Positions 27,461-38,671 are shown, numbered from the stretch's first letter. The stretch: DNA of 64,000 bases from Nocardia fluminea (GCF_002846365.1 NZ_PJMW01000002.1:4650001-4714000), one strand, 5' to 3'. Numbers and translations: made by a program. The notes: generated from the sequence alone by a model not told the origin.

Positions 27461-28141
27461 TCAGTGCGGCCGGGTGAACCACTCGCGCGCCGACTGCCTC
27501 GCCAGCAGAATGGCGATCGCGGCACCCGCCGTTGTGCCGAGCAGTCCTGGCGGTGCCGGTTGCGAGATCGACCCGAACCCGCACAGGGCCTGCAGGCACG
27601 CGATGGCGATGGTGCACATGCGGATGCCGTTCGCTCCGCTGGTGAATCCGAACGCGAGGATCGCCAGGAAGAGGAACGGCAGGAAACCCGCGATTGCGGC
27701 TCCAGCGGCCTCCGGTCGGTCGGCCGCGATGAGCGCGGCGACCAGTAGTACGCCGATGCCGCCGCCGATCCAGCAGATCACCTGCGCGGCACGGACATTG
27801 CCGGGCATCCGTAGTAGCGGCTGCGGGCCACCGGTGTCGGCCTGTCCGGCCGGATGTGGGGCGTCATCGGGGCGGACGGCAGCGCTACCGTGATTCCTCG
27901 CCGGTGCGGCGGGGTACCCCGCGTCGCCGGGGTAGGTGATGTGGCTGCCATCATGCGTCCTTCTCGCGAAGGAGAACTGCGTAGCAGGATCGCCACAGCC
28001 CTGGGGTGTGTCGGTCCACGGATCCGCCGCGAACCCACGACTCGGTGCCATCGGGTACGCCTGCCCGAGGGGATGTGGTGGCGCCTGCGGATCGAACCGT
28101 GCGGAATTCGGGACGTCGGGGTGGTGCTCGGGGCCGTTCAC
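27461..28141 (-). CDS. Small membrane protein with Pro-rich N-terminus (paralogue 1)
   Basis: A ~226-residue protein of unknown function. A long His/Pro/Gly-rich, apparently disordered N-terminal region of about 110 residues is followed by three or four hydrophobic helices (VICWIGGGIGVLLVAALI, AAIAGFLPFLFLAILAFGF, a cysteine-containing helix, LLGTTAGAAIAILLARQ) and the end SAREWFTRPH. GTG 28141 is chosen because GGAGAGGA lies just before it. The membrane part and the W-F-T-R ending resemble the next gene upstream (28270-28680), so the two are probably tandem duplicates. Confidence 0.65.
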   Translation of the reverse strand: MNGPEHHPDVPNSARFDPQAPPHPLGQAYPMAPSRGFAADPWTDTPQGCGDPATQFSFARRTHDGSHITYPGDAGYPAAPARNHGSAAVRPDDAPHPAGQADTGGPQPLLRMPGNVRAAQVICWIGGGIGVLLVAALIAADRPEAAGAAIAGFLPFLFLAILAFGFTSGANGIRMCTIAIACLQALCGFGSISQPAPPGLLGTTAGAAIAILLARQSAREWFTRPH

Positions 28142-28269
28142 GGCTGTCCTCTCCGGATGAATCATCGGGGAGTGACAACACGGACGATTCCGTTCCCCCC
28201 GAAGGACATTCAAGATCACCGTGGCGGCTCGTCGCCGTGCGGGGGCGTGTCGGCTACCGCCGTCGACGG

Positions 28270-28680
28270 TCAGCGAGTGCGGGTGAACCAGGCTTGTGCC
28301 GAGGGGCGCAGGAGCAGGCCGGCGACGGCTGCGTTGGCGACGATGCCGACCGCGCCGGGTGGCAGGCCGGTGAGGATACCTGTCGAGGACACAAGTAGTG
28401 CCAGCACCGCGACCCCGATCGCCGCCTTGCGCACCAGGTCACCGGCCTGCCGGAACAACAGCACCAGCGGGACCAGCGCGAAGGACGGCAGGTACCCGGC
28501 TAGCAGCGCGCCGAGCGAGCCGCCGAGCGCCACCGTGATCGCGATCAGCACCACACCGACGGCGGCGGCGACCGCCGCGATCAGGCGCGCGCCGCGCACC
28601 GTGCCGGGCATGACCCCGTGCGGGGTCGCCTCGTCGTCGTACAGGTCACCGGTGTGGGGCAGGGCGGTGGCATTGCTCAT
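28270..28680 (-). CDS. Small membrane protein (paralogue 2)
   Basis: A 136-residue protein with a short polar N-terminus, the segment VMPGTVRGARLIAAVAA, four hydrophobic helices and the ending SAQAWFTRTR. Paralogue 1 has the matching MPGNVRAAQVICWIG segment and SAREWFTR ending, so both share one membrane module and differ in the N-terminal tail. ATG 28680 is preceded by AAAGGACG. Function is unknown; the fold resembles small actinobacterial integral membrane proteins of no assigned role. Confidence 0.7.
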   Translation of the reverse strand: MSNATALPHTGDLYDDEATPHGVMPGTVRGARLIAAVAAAVGVVLIAITVALGGSLGALLAGYLPSFALVPLVLLFRQAGDLVRKAAIGVAVLALLVSSTGILTGLPPGAVGIVANAAVAGLLLRPSAQAWFTRTR

Positions 28681-28878
28681 CGGACGTCCTTTCGGGCACA
28701 GAATCCGAGGCCCCACGCTACACAGGCGCGCGGCCGGCACCACCGGCCTGTCGCTGCGCGACCCTCGGACCCGCGTCGAGAAACCGCGGGGGTGACCGCG
28801 GTCGCCGCGACCGTTCGCGGCCGAAGGTCGCCCGTTCCGGTCGAGGCCGCGCGATGCGGGCCTGTCGGAGCCCCTCGC

Positions 28879-28884
28879 TAGGCT
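28879..28884 (+). promoter_or_regulatory. -10 box for leaderless uvrC
   Basis: TAGGCT ends 6 bases before the GTG at 28891 with no ribosome binding site between; a leaderless uvrC mRNA is likely. Confidence 0.55.
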
Positions 28885-28890
28885 GGATGG

Positions 28891-30876
28891 GTGGCAGATC
28901 CCGCGACGTACCGGCCGGCGCCGGGCACGATTCCCGTCGAACCCGGTGTGTACAAGTTCCGGGACGTGCACGGGCGGGTCATCTATGTGGGCAAGGCGAA
29001 GAGCCTGCGCAGCCGGCTGAATTCCTACTTCGCCGACGTGTACTCGTTGCATCCGCGCACCAAGCAGATGGTCACCACGGCCGCCGCGGTCGAGTGGACG
29101 GTGGTGTCCACCGAGGTGGAGGCGCTGCAGCTCGAGTACAACTGGATCAAGGAATTCGATCCGCGGTTCAATGTGCGATACCGCGACGACAAGACCTACC
29201 CGGTTCTCGCGGTGACCCTCAACGAGGAATATCCGCGACTGTTCGTCTACCGGGGCGCCCGGAAGAAGGGTGTGCGCTACTTCGGTCCCTACGCGCACGC
29301 CTGGGCGATCCGCGAGACCCTCGACCTGTTGCTGCGGGTGTTCCCCGCGCGAACCTGCTCCAACGGAGTCTTCAAGCGGCACAGCCAGATCGGGCGCCCG
29401 TGCCTGCTCGGTTACATCGACAAGTGTTCCGCGCCGTGCGTGGGCCGGGTCAGTGCCGACGAGCACCGCCAGATCGTCGAGGACTTCTGCGACTTCCTGT
29501 CCGGCAAGACCGACAAGATGGTGCGCGCGCTCGAACGCCGCATGCACGAGGCCGCCGAGGATCTCGACTTCGAGAACGCCGCCCGCCTGCGCGACGACGT
29601 GCAGGCACTGCGCCGCGCGCTCGAGAAGCAGGCCGTGGTGCTCGGCAGCGGTACCGACGCCGACGTGATCGCCTTCGCCACCGACGAACTCGAAGCCGCG
29701 GTGCAGATCTTCCACGTCCGCGACGGACGCGTGCGCGGCCAGCGCGGCTGGGTGGTCGACAAATCCGGGGACGCGCTCGACGTCGCGGAGTCGGGAACCG
29801 AGATGGCCGCCCTGGTCGAACAGTTCCTCACCCAGTTCTACGGCGAGCAGGCCGCCATGGCGGACCAGAACGGGGACGCCGCCATTGTCGTCCCCCGGGA
29901 AGTGCTGGTGCCCGAACTGCCCGCCGACGCCGAGGAGATCGGGGAGTGGCTCAGCAGGATGCGCGGCTCCGCGGTCTCGCTGCGCATCCCGCAGCGCGGC
30001 GACAAGAAGGCGCTCGCCGAGACGGTACAGCGCAACGCCGCCGAGGCGCTGGCTCAGCACAAGCTCCGCCGTGCGGGTGACCTCACCTCGAGATCACAAG
30101 CGCTGCAAGACATTCAGGACGCACTCGAACTCGACAGCGCTCCGCTGCGGATCGAGTGCGTCGATATCAGTCACGTACAGGGCACCGATGTCGTCGCCTC
30201 GCTGGTGGTCTTCGAGGACGGCCTGGCCCGCAAGTCCGACTACCGCCACTACGCGATCAAGGAAGCCGCGGGCAACGGCCGCTCCGACGACGTGGGCAGC
30301 ATCGCGGAGGTGACCCGCCGCCGCTTCGCCCGGCTGGCGCGCGACCGCGAGCAGCCCGTCGAGATCGAACCCGACGAGGTCGACGAGCCCGCCTCCCGCC
30401 CCGGCATCGACCCCACCACCGGCCGGCCGCGCCGCTTCGCCTACCCGCCCAACCTCTACGTCGTCGACGGCGGCGCACCCCAGGTGGCCGCCGCCGCCGA
30501 GGTTCTCGACGAACTCGGTATCACCGATGTCGCCGTGATCGGCCTGGCCAAACGCCTCGAAGAGGTCTGGGTACCCGGCGAGACCGATCCGGTGATCATG
30601 CCGCGCAACAGCGAGGCGCTGTTCCTGCTGCAACGCGTACGCGACGAGGCACACCGCTTCGCCATCACCTTCCACCGCAGCAAACGCTCACGCCGGATGA
30701 CGGCATCGGCGCTGGACTCGGTGCCGGGCCTCGGCGAGACGAGGCGGACCGCGTTGGTCACCCACTTCGGCTCCGTCGCCAGAATCAAGGACGCGACGGT
30801 CGAGGAAATCACCTCGGTGCCCGGAATCGGGGTCTCCACGGCGAAAGCGGTGCTCGCGGCACTCAACAGTCCGTAA
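28891..30876 (+). CDS. uvrC: Excinuclease ABC subunit C
   Basis: UvrC makes both incisions in nucleotide excision repair after UvrB loading. The 661-residue protein has the N-terminal GIY-YIG nuclease ([20 protein letters not shown], residues ~14-33), the Cys-rich segment ([28 protein letters not shown]), the UVR helix pair that contacts UvrB ([20 protein letters not shown] near residue 220), the RNase H-like 5' nuclease ([20 protein letters not shown] near residue 420), and C-terminal helix-hairpin-helix motifs ([32 protein letters not shown]). It leads the conserved uvrC-rapZ-yvcK-whiA block. Confidence 0.97.
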   Translation: MADPATYRPAPGTIPVEPGVYKFRDVHGRVIYVGKAKSLRSRLNSYFADVYSLHPRTKQMVTTAAAVEWTVVSTEVEALQLEYNWIKEFDPRFNVRYRDDKTYPVLAVTLNEEYPRLFVYRGARKKGVRYFGPYAHAWAIRETLDLLLRVFPARTCSNGVFKRHSQIGRPCLLGYIDKCSAPCVGRVSADEHRQIVEDFCDFLSGKTDKMVRALERRMHEAAEDLDFENAARLRDDVQALRRALEKQAVVLGSGTDADVIAFATDELEAAVQIFHVRDGRVRGQRGWVVDKSGDALDVAESGTEMAALVEQFLTQFYGEQAAMADQNGDAAIVVPREVLVPELPADAEEIGEWLSRMRGSAVSLRIPQRGDKKALAETVQRNAAEALAQHKLRRAGDLTSRSQALQDIQDALELDSAPLRIECVDISHVQGTDVVASLVVFEDGLARKSDYRHYAIKEAAGNGRSDDVGSIAEVTRRRFARLARDREQPVEIEPDEVDEPASRPGIDPTTGRPRRFAYPPNLYVVDGGAPQVAAAAEVLDELGITDVAVIGLAKRLEEVWVPGETDPVIMPRNSEALFLLQRVRDEAHRFAITFHRSKRSRRMTASALDSVPGLGETRRTALVTHFGSVARIKDATVEEITSVPGIGVSTAKAVLAALNSP

Positions 30877-30899
30877 CCGCCGATGCCCGGTATCGCGGG

Positions 30900-30913
30900 A
30901 CGCAATATTGCGT
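30900..30913. promoter_or_regulatory. 14-bp perfect palindrome between uvrC and rapZ
   Basis: ACGCAATATTGCGT is fully self-complementary and lies 83 bases before the rapZ start. It shares CAATATTGCGT with the dyad at 20977-20999 before ribE, which suggests one regulator for both. Confidence 0.45.
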
Positions 30914-30996
30914 GTGCCGTACGTTGTGTGTCTGCGCCCGATACCCGAACCGGTGCGGGATGATCGAAAGGCACCCAGAAACGGATCCGGTAGGAC

Positions 30997-31953
30997 ATGA
31001 CACGCGTCGAATCGAATAACAATGCGGGGGCGGCACCCGGTCAATCCGGGGCGGTCACCGACACACAGCAACCAGTAGAAGTGGTCATCGTCACCGGCTT
31101 GTCCGGCGCGGGCCGCGGCACTGCCGCGCGCGTGCTCGAGGACCTCGGCTGGTACGTGACCGACAACCTACCGCCCGAGCTGATCGGCCGGATGATCGAG
31201 CTCGGCGCCGAGGCCGATCCACCGATCCGGCGGCTCGCGCTGGTCATGGACGTGCGCAGCCGGTTCTTCACCGGCGAGCTCTCCGGCGTCACCGAGCAGT
31301 TGCGCGGTGCGGGCATCCGTACCAGAGTGCTGTTCCTCGAGGCCTCCGACGACGTGCTGATCCGGCGGTTCGGTTTCGCCCGGCGCCGTCACCCGTTGCA
31401 GAGCGACAGCCCCGACGGGACGCTCTCGGCCGGTCTGACCGCCGAACGCGCTCGGCTGGCCCCGGTCAAAGGGGCCGCCGACCTCGTCATCGATACCACC
31501 GAGCTCTCGATCCACCAGCTGCACCGCAAGCTGGAGGAGGCATACGGCGCGGGCGCGCCCGCCGCACTGCAACTGACCGTGCAGTCGTTCGGCTTCAAGT
31601 ACGGTGTTCCCCTCGACGCCGACATGGTGTTGGACGTGCGCTTCCTGCCCAACCCGCATTGGATTCCGGAATTGCGGGAACACACCGGGCAGGAGTCCGT
31701 GGTCAGCGACTACGTGCTGTCGAGGCCGGGCGCGCGGGATTACCTGCAGACCGGCAAACACCTGGTCGACCTGACGACGACCGGATACCGCCAAGAGGGG
31801 AAGCGATACATGACCGTGGCAGTCGGGTGCACCGGCGGCAAACATCGCAGCGTCGCTGTCGCCGAGGCACTGGGTGAGCGCATCGGCGCCGATACCGGGC
31901 ACGTGGCGGTGGACGTCGTGCGCGTCGTGCACCGGGATCTGGGGCGCGAATGA
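30997..31953 (+). CDS. rapZ: RapZ-type nucleotide-binding protein
   Basis: A 318-residue P-loop protein of the RapZ/YvcJ family. In E. coli RapZ controls glmS through small RNAs; in Gram-positives the role is different and less clear. The Walker A is GLSGAGRGTA near residue 35, with Arg where most ATPases have Lys, as I recall for the mycobacterial homologue. A Walker B-like ALVMDVRSRFF and the C-terminal RNA-binding-type GCTGGKHRSVAVAE are intact. It overlaps yvcK at ATGA. The rapZ-yvcK-whiA order is conserved across Gram-positive bacteria. Confidence 0.93.
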   Translation: MTRVESNNNAGAAPGQSGAVTDTQQPVEVVIVTGLSGAGRGTAARVLEDLGWYVTDNLPPELIGRMIELGAEADPPIRRLALVMDVRSRFFTGELSGVTEQLRGAGIRTRVLFLEASDDVLIRRFGFARRRHPLQSDSPDGTLSAGLTAERARLAPVKGAADLVIDTTELSIHQLHRKLEEAYGAGAPAALQLTVQSFGFKYGVPLDADMVLDVRFLPNPHWIPELREHTGQESVVSDYVLSRPGARDYLQTGKHLVDLTTTGYRQEGKRYMTVAVGCTGGKHRSVAVAEALGERIGADTGHVAVDVVRVVHRDLGRE

Positions 31954-33014
31954 GTGATATCGACGCCGACCCAGCCGTCGTCGCGCTGGGCGGCGGACAC
32001 GGGCTGTACGCGACACTGACGGCCGTGCGCAGGCTGACGAGACGGATCACCGCCGTCGTCACCGTCGCCGACGACGGCGGGTCCTCCGGTCGGCTGCGCG
32101 CCGAACTCGGCATGCTCCCGCCCGGTGATCTGCGAATGGCCCTGGCGGCGCTGTCCGACGACGCAGACGGGGTGTGGACCACGACGGTGCAGCACCGCTT
32201 CGGCGGCACCGGTGCGCTCGCCGGGCACTCGGTGGGGAATCTGATCCTGGCCGGACTCACCGATGTCCTCGGTGATCCGGTGGCCGCGCTCGACGAGGTG
32301 GGCAGATTGCTGCGGATCACCGGCCGGGTGCTGCCGATGTCGCCGATTCCGCTCGACATCGAGGCCGAGGTATCGGGCCTCGAGTCGGATCCGCGGATCG
32401 GCCGGTGCGTGCGGGGTCAGGTTGCGGTGGCGACCACGCCGGGTAAGGTCCGGCGGGTGCGGCTGATTCCGTCCGATCCGCCTGCCAGCCCCGAGGCGAC
32501 CTCGGCGATCGACGACGCGGATGTTGTTGTGCTGGGGCCCGGTTCGTGGTTCACCAGTGTCATTCCGCATGTCCTGGTGCCGCAATTGCACGCGGCGCTG
32601 GTACGCACACGGGCACGAAAAGTGCTCGTTCTGAATCTGGCGGCGGAGCCCGGCGAGACCGCGGGCTTTTCCGCGGAGCGACATCTGCATGTATTGTCCC
32701 AGCACGCACCGGATTTCACGGTCGACGATGTGCTCGTAGACTCGGCGTCGGTGCCCGAGGGGCGGCAACGGGAACATGTGGCAAGAGCTGCCGAACAGTT
32801 GCGGGCACGGGTAACGTTCTGCGATGTCGCCGAGCCGGGAACGGATCGGCATCATCCCGGAAAACTTGCCGCCGCACTGGATCAACTGATCCGGTCGCCG
32901 CGGTCGCAACTGGCTGGGCTTCGATTCGAGAGACGGCACGGTGCCTCAGATGTGCACAGTGTTGCAGATGAGCGTTCGGGGTCGGTGGGAAAGGAGCGCG
33001 TCTCGTGGCGATGA
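31950..33014 (+). CDS. yvcK: Gluconeogenesis/cell-shape factor YvcK (CofD-like)
   Basis: A 354-residue CofD-fold protein that binds UDP-sugars. In B. subtilis and mycobacteria YvcK (CuvA) is needed for growth on gluconeogenic carbon and for correct peptidoglycan insertion. Seen here: the [10 protein letters not shown] nucleotide-binding start (residue 13 on), [27 protein letters not shown], and [16 protein letters not shown] near residue 190. The ATG overlaps the rapZ stop, and its 3' end overlaps the whiA start by 10 bases, so rapZ-yvcK-whiA is a coupled operon. Its C-terminal ~40 residues are charged and variable. Confidence 0.95.
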   Translation: MSDIDADPAVVALGGGHGLYATLTAVRRLTRRITAVVTVADDGGSSGRLRAELGMLPPGDLRMALAALSDDADGVWTTTVQHRFGGTGALAGHSVGNLILAGLTDVLGDPVAALDEVGRLLRITGRVLPMSPIPLDIEAEVSGLESDPRIGRCVRGQVAVATTPGKVRRVRLIPSDPPASPEATSAIDDADVVVLGPGSWFTSVIPHVLVPQLHAALVRTRARKVLVLNLAAEPGETAGFSAERHLHVLSQHAPDFTVDDVLVDSASVPEGRQREHVARAAEQLRARVTFCDVAEPGTDRHHPGKLAAALDQLIRSPRSQLAGLRFERRHGASDVHSVADERSGSVGKERVSWR

Positions 33015-33988
33015 CAGCCGAGGTGAAGGACGAGCTGAGCAGGCTCGTGGTGTCGCAGGTCAGCTCGCGTAAAGCGGAACTGTCGGCGTTGCTGCGGTTT
33101 GCGGGCGGTCTGCACATCGTAGGGGGCAGGGTGATCGTGGAAGCCGAGGTGGACATGGGTTCCATCGCCCGGCGACTGCGCAGAGAGATTTTCGAGCTGT
33201 ACGGATACGGCTCCGACGTGCATGTGCTCGGCGCGGGTGGGTTGCGCAAGACCTCCCGCTACGTCGTGCGGGTGTCGAAGGAAGGCGAGGCGCTGGCGCG
33301 CCAGACCGGATTGCTCGATGTCCGCGGCCGGCCCGTGCGCGGGCTGCCCGCGCAAGTGGTCGGCGGCAGTATCGGTGACGCCGAAGCGGCCTGGCGTGGC
33401 GCGTTTCTGGCGCACGGCTCGCTCACCGAACCGGGTCGTTCCTCGGCACTCGAGGTGAGCTGCCCCGGTCCGGAGGCGGCGTTGGCGCTGGTCGGCGCGG
33501 CGCGCAGGCTGGGCATCACCGCGAAGGCGCGGGAGGTGCGCGGTACGGACCGGGTCGTGGTGCGTGACGGCGAGGCGATCGGCGCGCTGCTCACCCGGAT
33601 GGGCGCGCAGGACACCAGGCTCACCTGGGAAGAACGGCGGATGCGCCGCGAGGTGCGGGCCACCGCGAACCGGCTGGCCAACTTCGACGACGCGAACCTG
33701 CGTCGTTCGGCGCGGGCGGCCGTCGCGGCGGCGGCGCGGGTGGAACGGGCGCTCGAGATCCTCGCCGACGACGTACCCGAGCATCTCGCCGCGGCGGGCA
33801 GGCTGCGGGTACAGCATCGGCAGGCGTCCCTGGAGGAGCTCGGCCAGCTGGCCGACCCGCCGATGACCAAAGACGCTGTCGCCGGCCGGATCCGGCGCTT
33901 GCTGTCGATGGCCGACCGCCGCGCCAAGGACCTCGGCATCCCCGATACCGAGTCCGCGGTGACAGCGGAACTGCTCGACGACGCGTAG
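33005..33988 (+). CDS. whiA: Sporulation/division transcription factor WhiA
   Basis: WhiA combines a LAGLIDADG homing-endonuclease-like N-terminal domain without nuclease activity and a C-terminal HTH. In Streptomyces it works with WhiB on division genes; in non-sporulating actinobacteria it is near-universal. The 327-residue protein has [20 protein letters not shown] near residue 20, the [14 protein letters not shown] start, RRAFLAHG-type [20 protein letters not shown] near residue 137, and the HTH near the end ([36 protein letters not shown]). GTG 33005 lies within yvcK. A strong terminator follows at 34041-34074. Confidence 0.95.
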   Translation: MAMTAEVKDELSRLVVSQVSSRKAELSALLRFAGGLHIVGGRVIVEAEVDMGSIARRLRREIFELYGYGSDVHVLGAGGLRKTSRYVVRVSKEGEALARQTGLLDVRGRPVRGLPAQVVGGSIGDAEAAWRGAFLAHGSLTEPGRSSALEVSCPGPEAALALVGAARRLGITAKAREVRGTDRVVVRDGEAIGALLTRMGAQDTRLTWEERRMRREVRATANRLANFDDANLRRSARAAVAAAARVERALEILADDVPEHLAAAGRLRVQHRQASLEELGQLADPPMTKDAVAGRIRRLLSMADRRAKDLGIPDTESAVTAELLDDA

Positions 33989-34040
33989 TAGGAACATCGA
34001 CAGACTCCGCGCGCCGAAAGGTGTGGCGAATCCGACGATT

Positions 34041-34074
34041 AGGGCAGAGCGGTCATAGATGACCGCTCTGCCCT
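34041..34074 (+). terminator. Intrinsic terminator after whiA
   Basis: AGGGCAGAGCGGTCAT (34041-34056) pairs over 16 bp with ATGACCGCTCTGCCCT (34059-34074), with only two bases between the arms, followed by CTATTCTG. It separates the uvrC-whiA block from gap. Confidence 0.8.
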
Positions 34075-34186
34075 CTATTCTGGGGGCTCCGCAGGCCTGA
34101 GGCCGGGGAGCTCACAACTCACAGGTGGCTGTCGTGAAGGCTGGCGCGGCTACTACTGTGGTTACCGTCGGAATGAATCCGCTTGA

Positions 34187-35221
<1,035 letters not shown>

Positions 35222-35226
35222 CCGCG

Positions 35227-36441
35227 ATGACAGTTCAGACACTGCAGGATCTCCTGACCGAGGGTGTCGAGGGCCGGGGCGTGCTCGTGCGCTCCGACCT
35301 GAACGTTCCCCTCGACGACAACGGCCAGATCACCGACCCGGGCCGCATCATCGCCTCGGTGCCGACCATTCAGGCGCTGGTCGAGGCCGGTGCCAAGGTG
35401 GTCGTCATGGCGCACCTGGGCCGCCCCAAGGGCGAGCCCGAGGCCAAGTACTCCCTCGCCCCCGTGGCGGTGAAGCTGGCCGAACTGCTGGGCCGCAATG
35501 TCCAGCTGGCCGGTGACGTGGTGGGCTACGACGCGCTTTCGCGCTCGGAGGGCCTCACCGACGGCGACGTGCTGCTGCTGGAGAACGTGCGCTTCGATCC
35601 GCGCGAGACCAGCAAGGACGAGTCCGCCCGGGCCAAGCTGGCCGCGGCGTTCGTCGAGCTGGTCGGCGACGACGGCGCGTTCGTCTCCGACGGTTTCGGC
35701 GTGGTGCACCGCGAGCAGGCGTCGGTCTACGACGTCGCCCAGCAGCTCCCGCACTACGCGGGCACGCTGGTGGCGGCCGAGGTCGAGGTGCTGCAGAAGC
35801 TCACCCAGGATCCGGCCCGCCCGTACGCGGTCGTGCTCGGTGGCTCCAAGGTCTCCGACAAGCTCGCGGTGATCGAGGCGCTGGCCCCCAAGGTCGACAC
35901 CCTGGTGATCGGTGGCGGCATGTGCTTCACCTTCCTTGCCGCGCAAGGACTTCCGGTCGGTGGTTCGCTGCTGCAGACCGAGATGATCGACACCTGCAAG
36001 GATCTGCTCGAGCGCTTCGGCGACGTGCTGCACCTGCCGGTCGACATCGTGGTGGCCGACAAGTTCGCGGCTGATGCCGACACGAAGACTGTCGCGTCGA
36101 CCGAGATTCCCGACGGCTGGCTCGGCCTCGACATCGGCCCCGAGTCGGTGTCGCGGTTCGCGGCGCTGCTCACCGAGGCGAAGACCGTGTTCTGGAACGG
36201 CCCGATGGGTGTGTTCGAGTTCGAGAAGTTCGCCGCGGGTACCCGCGGCGTCGCCGAAGCCATCGTGACCGCCACCTCCAAGGGCGCGTTCACGGTCGTC
36301 GGTGGCGGCGACTCGGCGGCCGCCGTGCGTGCGCTCGGCCTGCCCGACGACGGCTTCTCGCACATCTCCACCGGTGGTGGCGCTTCCCTGGAATACCTGG
36401 AAGGCAAAGAGCTGCCCGGTATTTCGGTGCTGGAGGGCTGA
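35227..36441 (+). CDS. pgk: Phosphoglycerate kinase
   Basis: Pgk transfers phosphate from 1,3-bisphosphoglycerate to ADP. The 404-residue protein shows [19 protein letters not shown] near residue 19, HLGRPKG near residue 63, [15 protein letters not shown] near residue 205, and the nucleotide-binding [17 protein letters not shown] and [18 protein letters not shown] at the C-terminal end. ATG 35227 is 5 bases after the gap stop. tpiA begins 3 bases after its stop. Confidence 0.98.
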   Translation: MTVQTLQDLLTEGVEGRGVLVRSDLNVPLDDNGQITDPGRIIASVPTIQALVEAGAKVVVMAHLGRPKGEPEAKYSLAPVAVKLAELLGRNVQLAGDVVGYDALSRSEGLTDGDVLLLENVRFDPRETSKDESARAKLAAAFVELVGDDGAFVSDGFGVVHREQASVYDVAQQLPHYAGTLVAAEVEVLQKLTQDPARPYAVVLGGSKVSDKLAVIEALAPKVDTLVIGGGMCFTFLAAQGLPVGGSLLQTEMIDTCKDLLERFGDVLHLPVDIVVADKFAADADTKTVASTEIPDGWLGLDIGPESVSRFAALLTEAKTVFWNGPMGVFEFEKFAAGTRGVAEAIVTATSKGAFTVVGGGDSAAAVRALGLPDDGFSHISTGGGASLEYLEGKELPGISVLEG

Positions 36442-36444
36442 GCG

Positions 36445-37233
36445 ATGGCAGCGCGTAAACCGCTCATCGCGGGTAACTGGAAGATGAACCTCAATCACCT
36501 CGAGGCCATCTCGCTGGTGCAGAAGGTGGCGTTCGCGCTGCCCGAGAAGTACTTCGCGAAGGTCGACGTGACGGTGATCCCGCCGTTCACCGATCTGCGC
36601 AGTGTGCAGTCGATCGTCGACGGCGACAAACTCCTGATCACCTACGGTGCGCAGGACGTCTCGGCGCACGACTCCGGTGCCTATACCGGCGAGATCAGCG
36701 GGTCGATGCTGGCCAAGCTCGGCTGCACCTTCGTGGTGGTCGGGCACTCGGAGCGCCGTCAGTACCACCACGAGGACGACGCCACCGTGCTGGCCAAGGC
36801 CAAGCAGGCGCTGAAGAACGAGATCACCCCGATCATCTGCATCGGTGAGGGTCTCGGCGTCCGCGAGGCGGGCACGCACGTGGAGTACAACCTCGAGCAG
36901 CTGCGTGGTTCGCTCAAAGGCCTGACGGCGGAACAAATTTCGCAGGTCGTCATCGCCTACGAGCCGGTCTGGGCCATCGGCACCGGCAAGGTCGCCTCGG
37001 CGGCCGACGCGCAGGAAGTGTGCGGCGCGATCCGCGGCGAGCTGGAGAAGCTGGCTTCCCCGGAGGTCGCCGCCGGTGTGCGCGTGCTCTACGGCGGCTC
37101 GGTGAACGCCAAGAACATCGGCGAACTGATCCGGCAGACCGATATCGACGGCGCGCTGGTCGGCGGCGCATCGCTCAAGGGTGACGAGTTCGCCACCCTG
37201 TCGGCGATCGCCGCGGGCGGTCCGCTGCCCTGA
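36445..37233 (+). CDS. tpiA: Triosephosphate isomerase
   Basis: TpiA interconverts dihydroxyacetone phosphate and glyceraldehyde 3-phosphate. The 262-residue TIM barrel carries [10 protein letters not shown] near residue 9, the catalytic His in VVGHSERRQ near residue 99, the catalytic Glu in [15 protein letters not shown] near residue 171, and YGGSVNAKN at the phosphate site. The start is 3 bases after pgk, and an intrinsic terminator (37249-37285) closes the operon. In corynebacteria and mycobacteria ppc and/or secG often follow; here three accessory genes come before secG. Confidence 0.98.
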   Translation: MAARKPLIAGNWKMNLNHLEAISLVQKVAFALPEKYFAKVDVTVIPPFTDLRSVQSIVDGDKLLITYGAQDVSAHDSGAYTGEISGSMLAKLGCTFVVVGHSERRQYHHEDDATVLAKAKQALKNEITPIICIGEGLGVREAGTHVEYNLEQLRGSLKGLTAEQISQVVIAYEPVWAIGTGKVASAADAQEVCGAIRGELEKLASPEVAAGVRVLYGGSVNAKNIGELIRQTDIDGALVGGASLKGDEFATLSAIAAGGPLP

Positions 37234-37248
37234 TCGAGCACTGAACAC

Positions 37249-37285
37249 CGAAGGGCCGGACACCTCCGAGGTTTCCGGCCCTTCG
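37249..37285 (+). terminator. Intrinsic terminator after tpiA
   Basis: CGAAGGGCCGGA (37249-37260) pairs over 12 bp with TCCGGCCCTTCG (37274-37285), followed by CTTTTCG. It ends the gap-pgk-tpiA operon and may also serve the convergent lipoprotein gene. Confidence 0.85.
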
Positions 37286-37306
37286 CTTTTCGTGAACAGG
37301 GTGCCG

Positions 37307-38089
37307 CTACTGCGCGTGCAGGATGAGACCGTAGCCGTTGTCGTTGCGCAGGGTGAGAGTGTCGGCGTCGATGGTGGCGGTGGTCCGGCCGTCCAGTGCG
37401 CGCAGCACATTCTGCTCGACCTCCATCACCTCCGGCGAGCACATCATCCTGGTGGTGGCGACCGCGAAGTTCACCGCGTCGCCGGGGCCGACGCCCGCGG
37501 TTCCGGTGATGCGGTTGCAGCCCGCCGAGCCGCTGACCGTGCCACCGTCGCCGATGGCGAGATTCGGGCTCACCTCGTCGAGCGTGGTCGAGCGGATCTG
37601 CGCGTCCGGGGTGAGCATGGTGGTGACCACCCACGCGGTGCCGGTCAGCGGCTTGTCGGGAGTCACGATCTTCTTGTCGGTGAGGTGGATGGTGACGGAC
37701 TCGCCCGTCAGCGTCAGCCGATCACCGTCGAGGCGCCAGGCGGGGTCGGATTCCAGGAAGTTGCTCTGCCAGGCGTCGGCGCGTTCGCGGTCGCCGGGAC
37801 ACGCCATCAGGGTGCCCGCCAGCGGTGAGACCTGCAGGATGTGGTTGCTCAGATCGACGGTGCCGCCCGCGGAATTGCAGCCCGAATTCGCCGAGATCCG
37901 GCCGTCGGTGAAGCTGAGCGTCATCGGGCCACCGCCCGGGATCTCGTCGCCGACGACCTCGGTGGAGATATAGCTGTGGCCCATCGGCGTGGCCGTGTCG
38001 TCCGCCGGTTCCCGCTCGGTCGATCCGCACCCGGTCGCCACCATCCCGACCAGGGCGAGCAGGGCCAGCGGGCGAGGTGATATCCACAT
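37307..38089 (-). CDS. Lipoprotein with two META domains
   Basis: A 260-residue predicted lipoprotein. From ATG 38089 the signal peptide ends in the lipobox VATGC near residue 21. Two META/HslJ-like domains follow, each with the T-x-S-G-C-N pattern: ANSGCNSAGG near residue 66 and SGSAGCNRITG near residue 190, the first preceded by GHSYISTEVVGD and the second by LTGTAWVVTTM. META domains occur in outer-surface and stress-related lipoproteins such as HslJ; the biochemical role is unknown. It is convergent with tpiA and 72 bases from the MmpS-like gene in the same orientation. Confidence 0.82.
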   Translation of the reverse strand: MWISPRPLALLALVGMVATGCGSTEREPADDTATPMGHSYISTEVVGDEIPGGGPMTLSFTDGRISANSGCNSAGGTVDLSNHILQVSPLAGTLMACPGDRERADAWQSNFLESDPAWRLDGDRLTLTGESVTIHLTDKKIVTPDKPLTGTAWVVTTMLTPDAQIRSTTLDEVSPNLAIGDGGTVSGSAGCNRITGTAGVGPGDAVNFAVATTRMMCSPEVMEVEQNVLRALDGRTTATIDADTLTLRNDNGYGLILHAQ

Positions 38090-38161
38090 GGAGCCGATGG
38101 TACGGACCGCCCCGGACACCGCTCGTCGATGTCCGGGGCGGGTCGCGATCCGGCCGGGCTA

Positions 38162-38671
38162 CTAGCCCGCGTCGCCCGTGCAGCTGGCACTGGCCAGCTG
38201 ACCGGTGGCCTGATCCTCGGCGATCACCTTGCCGTCGACCGTGATCTTGCAGGACACCGTTCCACCGTCGATGCCCGACATGACGCTCAGGGACACGAAC
38301 TTCACCAATCCGGTGATCGTCACGTTCTTGGACCACGGCAGCGCGGTATCGGATTCGGTGACGACGTCCAGGCTGCCGTCGGTGTAGATGACCGTGGAGG
38401 TGCCGGACCCGCCGGCCTCGTAGGAGACGGTGACCTCGCGGCTCACCTCGTTCTCGATCTCATTGGCGACCGTGCCGACGAGCGCGACGCATCCGCCGAC
38501 GACCAGCAGCAGAACCACCAGCACGCCACCGAGTACCCACGGCCACACCTTCTTCTTGCGCGGCGGCTGCGGGTAGCCACCCTGCTGCGGGTAGCCACCC
38601 GCGGGCTGCTGGCCGTAAGGCGGTGGTTGCTGGCCATAAGGCTGCTGCGGATGGCCGGGTGGGACAGTCAT
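38162..38671 (-). CDS. MmpS-like membrane protein with Pro/Gln-rich N-terminus
   Basis: A 169-residue protein: a Pro/Gly/Gln/Tyr-rich cytoplasmic head with YGQQP- and GYPQ-type repeats (residues 1-37), one transmembrane helix (VLGGVLVVLLLVVGGCVALV), then a ~110-residue external domain (VTVSYEAGGSGTSTVIYTDG, LPWSKNVTITGLVKFVSLSV, GTVSCKITVDGKVIAEDQAT) with two cysteines. This external domain matches the MmpS family, which partners with MmpL exporters. No mmpL gene is adjacent, so it is a stand-alone copy. ATG 38671 is used; a clear Shine-Dalgarno GGAGG precedes it on the reverse strand. Confidence 0.78.
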   Translation of the reverse strand: MTVPPGHPQQPYGQQPPPYGQQPAGGYPQQGGYPQPPRKKKVWPWVLGGVLVVLLLVVGGCVALVGTVANEIENEVSREVTVSYEAGGSGTSTVIYTDGSLDVVTESDTALPWSKNVTITGLVKFVSLSVMSGIDGGTVSCKITVDGKVIAEDQATGQLASASCTGDAG

